Assembly (NCBI GenBank): GCA_902805805.1
Contig: CADCUE010000014.1
Coordinates: 1 to 6,054 of the forward strand
Reading direction: 5' to 3'
DNA length: 6,054 nucleotides
DNA from: an uncultured Frankineae bacterium
GTDB lineage: Bacteria > Actinomycetota > Actinomycetes > Mycobacteriales > SCTD01
Positions 5,045-6,054 of this stretch are shown here, piece by piece. The notes under the pieces are model-generated. The model saw nothing but the letters and a program-made list of their open reading frames with translations, did not search any database and was not told where the DNA came from. Position 1 is the stretch's first letter; each line of letters begins with the position of its first letter. Both the position numbers and the translations under genes were made by a program.

Positions 5045-6054
5045 ATGGTCAGGTCAGCCGAGGTGGCGGCGCTCGAGGCGGACACGCCGTGGACGCGTGC
5101 GTCGTTCCGCAGCGGTCTGGCGTCGTTGACCGCTTCGACGGCGACGGCGTCGCGGTTGTACGCCGCCGATGCCTGCACGCTGGCGTTCCTGGCCGGGCAG
5201 GTCCCCCGCTGTGCCGGTGACGAGTCGGGTGGGACGCCGTGGACGTCGTTCCGGCGGGAGGTCGCGGTCGCCCGGTCGGTGTCCGACCAGGCCGCCGCGG
5301 TCGAGATCCGCGCAGCGCTGCGCCTGACGTCGGTGCTGCCGCAGACGCTGGACCTGCTGCACGGCGGCCGGATCACCGTCGCCCGCGCCCGCACGTTCGT
5401 CGAGGAGCTGGAGGCCTACGACGACGAGCTCGCCGGTCAGCTCGACGCCGACCTGGCCCATCACGTCGCCCGGCTCGCGCCGTGGCGGATCCGGCAGAGC
5501 GTCCGCAAGGCCGCGCTCGCCCTGGACCCGGACGCCGCCGCGCTGCGCACCGCACGCCGGACCGCGGCCCGCCGCGTCGGCCTGGAGGCCCTGGACGACG
5601 GCCAGGCCTGCGTGGTCCTGACCGGACCGGCGACACCGCTGACGCGCTGGCACGCCACCCTGGACAGCCGCGCCCGGGCGCTGCGCGCCGCCGGCGACCC
5701 GCGCACCCTGGACGCCCTGCGGTTCGACCTGGCCGTCAGCAGCTACCCGTGCACCACCCACCCCCCGGACGGCACCGCCGCAGAAGTCGACCCGGCCGTG
5801 GCCGGGGCTGCGGCCGGGCTGCGGCTGTCCGGTGTCGAGGCCGCGCCGGTCGACTGCCGGATGAGCCGCCCCGTCCAAGCGGTGATCGTCATCCCGGTCG
5901 AGACCGCCCTGGGCCTGGCCAACGACCCGGCCTGGCTCGACGGCTACGGCTGGATCGACGCACCGACCAGCCGCACCCTGCTGCTGGACGCCGAGCTCCG
6001 CTCGGTGACCGCCGACGCGACCACCGGACAGCTGCTCGACCTCCAGCCCCGCGA
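5045..6054 (+). CDS. DUF222 domain protein, 13E12-repeat family (3'-truncated by window; probable HNH endonuclease)
   Basis: The frame is open from the ATG at 5045 to the window end, giving 336 residues with no stop. A TGA in the same frame at 5039–5041 excludes a longer N-terminus, and ATG 5045 is the first start after it. The visible part is the DUF222 domain: Ala-rich helices (about 20–50 and 70–100), a GGRITVARARTF segment (107–118), then DSRARALRAAGDPRTLDALRFD (207–228) and an IPVETALGL…PAWLDGYGWID…SR stretch (283–310) ending in VTADATTGQLLDL. All are hallmarks of actinobacterial DUF222/13E12 proteins. In most members an HNH nuclease domain follows within about 60–150 residues. It is not in this window, so nuclease activity is inferred, not seen. 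The family is often multicopy, and recombination between copies is known in mycobacteria. The LexA box just upstream makes SOS induction likely. The protein's role in the damage response is not established. No signal peptide or membrane segment is visible. Confidence 0.92.
   Translation, partial: MVRSAEVAALEADTPWTRASFRSGLASLTASTATASRLYAADACTLAFLAGQVPRCAGDESGGTPWTSFRREVAVARSVSDQAAAVEIRAALRLTSVLPQTLDLLHGGRITVARARTFVEELEAYDDELAGQLDADLAHHVARLAPWRIRQSVRKAALALDPDAAALRTARRTAARRVGLEALDDGQACVVLTGPATPLTRWHATLDSRARALRAAGDPRTLDALRFDLAVSSYPCTTHPPDGTAAEVDPAVAGAAAGLRLSGVEAAPVDCRMSRPVQAVIVIPVETALGLANDPAWLDGYGWIDAPTSRTLLLDAELRSVTADATTGQLLDLQPR

Noticed and set aside
4936..5220. 94-codon + strand frame across the intergenic region
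   Set aside because: It runs through the hairpin and LexA operator and into the DUF222 gene in another frame. There is no ribosome-binding site or recognisable product.
2869..5394. 841-codon open frame on the minus strand spanning the hydrolase, sirtuin and part of the DUF222 gene
   Set aside because: It crosses three well-supported + strand genes, the hairpin and the LexA operator, and its product is Arg/Pro/Ala-rich with no recognisable motif. Long antisense frames are expected in very GC-rich DNA.
5045..6054. Treating the DUF222 gene as a mobile element
   Set aside because: 13E12-type genes are repeated in some genomes, but no terminal repeats, target duplications or transposase are visible here.

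Overview
The window is very GC-rich, with G or C in almost every third codon position. The gene families (DUF4350–MoxR–DUF58 cluster, DUF222/13E12 protein, class II sirtuin) and the actinobacterial-type LexA operator point to a high-GC actinobacterial chromosome. I cannot name the genus from sequence alone. All six genes I can support lie on the + strand. No RNA gene, CRISPR array, insertion sequence, attachment site or replication origin is visible.

Layout. (1) Positions 1–2653 hold the end of a conserved membrane-associated cluster: the last 65 codons of a DUF4350 protein, then a MoxR-family AAA+ ATPase and a DUF58 (vWA-like) protein 14 nt behind it. MoxR and DUF58 proteins usually work as a pair, with the ATPase acting as a chaperone or remodelling motor and the DUF58 protein as its membrane-anchored partner. 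(2) Positions 2688–4046 encode a serine hydrolase of the class C beta-lactamase/penicillin-binding-protein fold with no export signal. (3) Positions 4066–4932 encode a complete class II (SIRT4-like) Sir2 NAD-dependent deacylase. Genes 2 and 3 each have a TANNNT-like hexamer 6–8 nt before the start codon and no good Shine-Dalgarno, which suggests leaderless transcripts even though the genes are packed as if in one operon. (4) A GC-rich hairpin at 4946–4990 probably separates this block from the next gene. (5) From 5045 to the window end is the DUF222 part of a 13E12-repeat-type protein, normally a DUF222–HNH nuclease. Its HNH part lies beyond the window.

The most notable signal is a perfect 18-bp palindrome at 5016–5033. 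It contains an exact match to the actinobacterial LexA/SOS box (TCGAAC-N4-GTTCGA), directly abuts a TAACAT -10 hexamer and ends 11 nt before the DUF222 start codon. The DUF222 gene is therefore very likely DNA-damage inducible. I found no convincing evidence for a wholly new system. The rest is a fairly ordinary chromosomal stretch with a few points worth checking.
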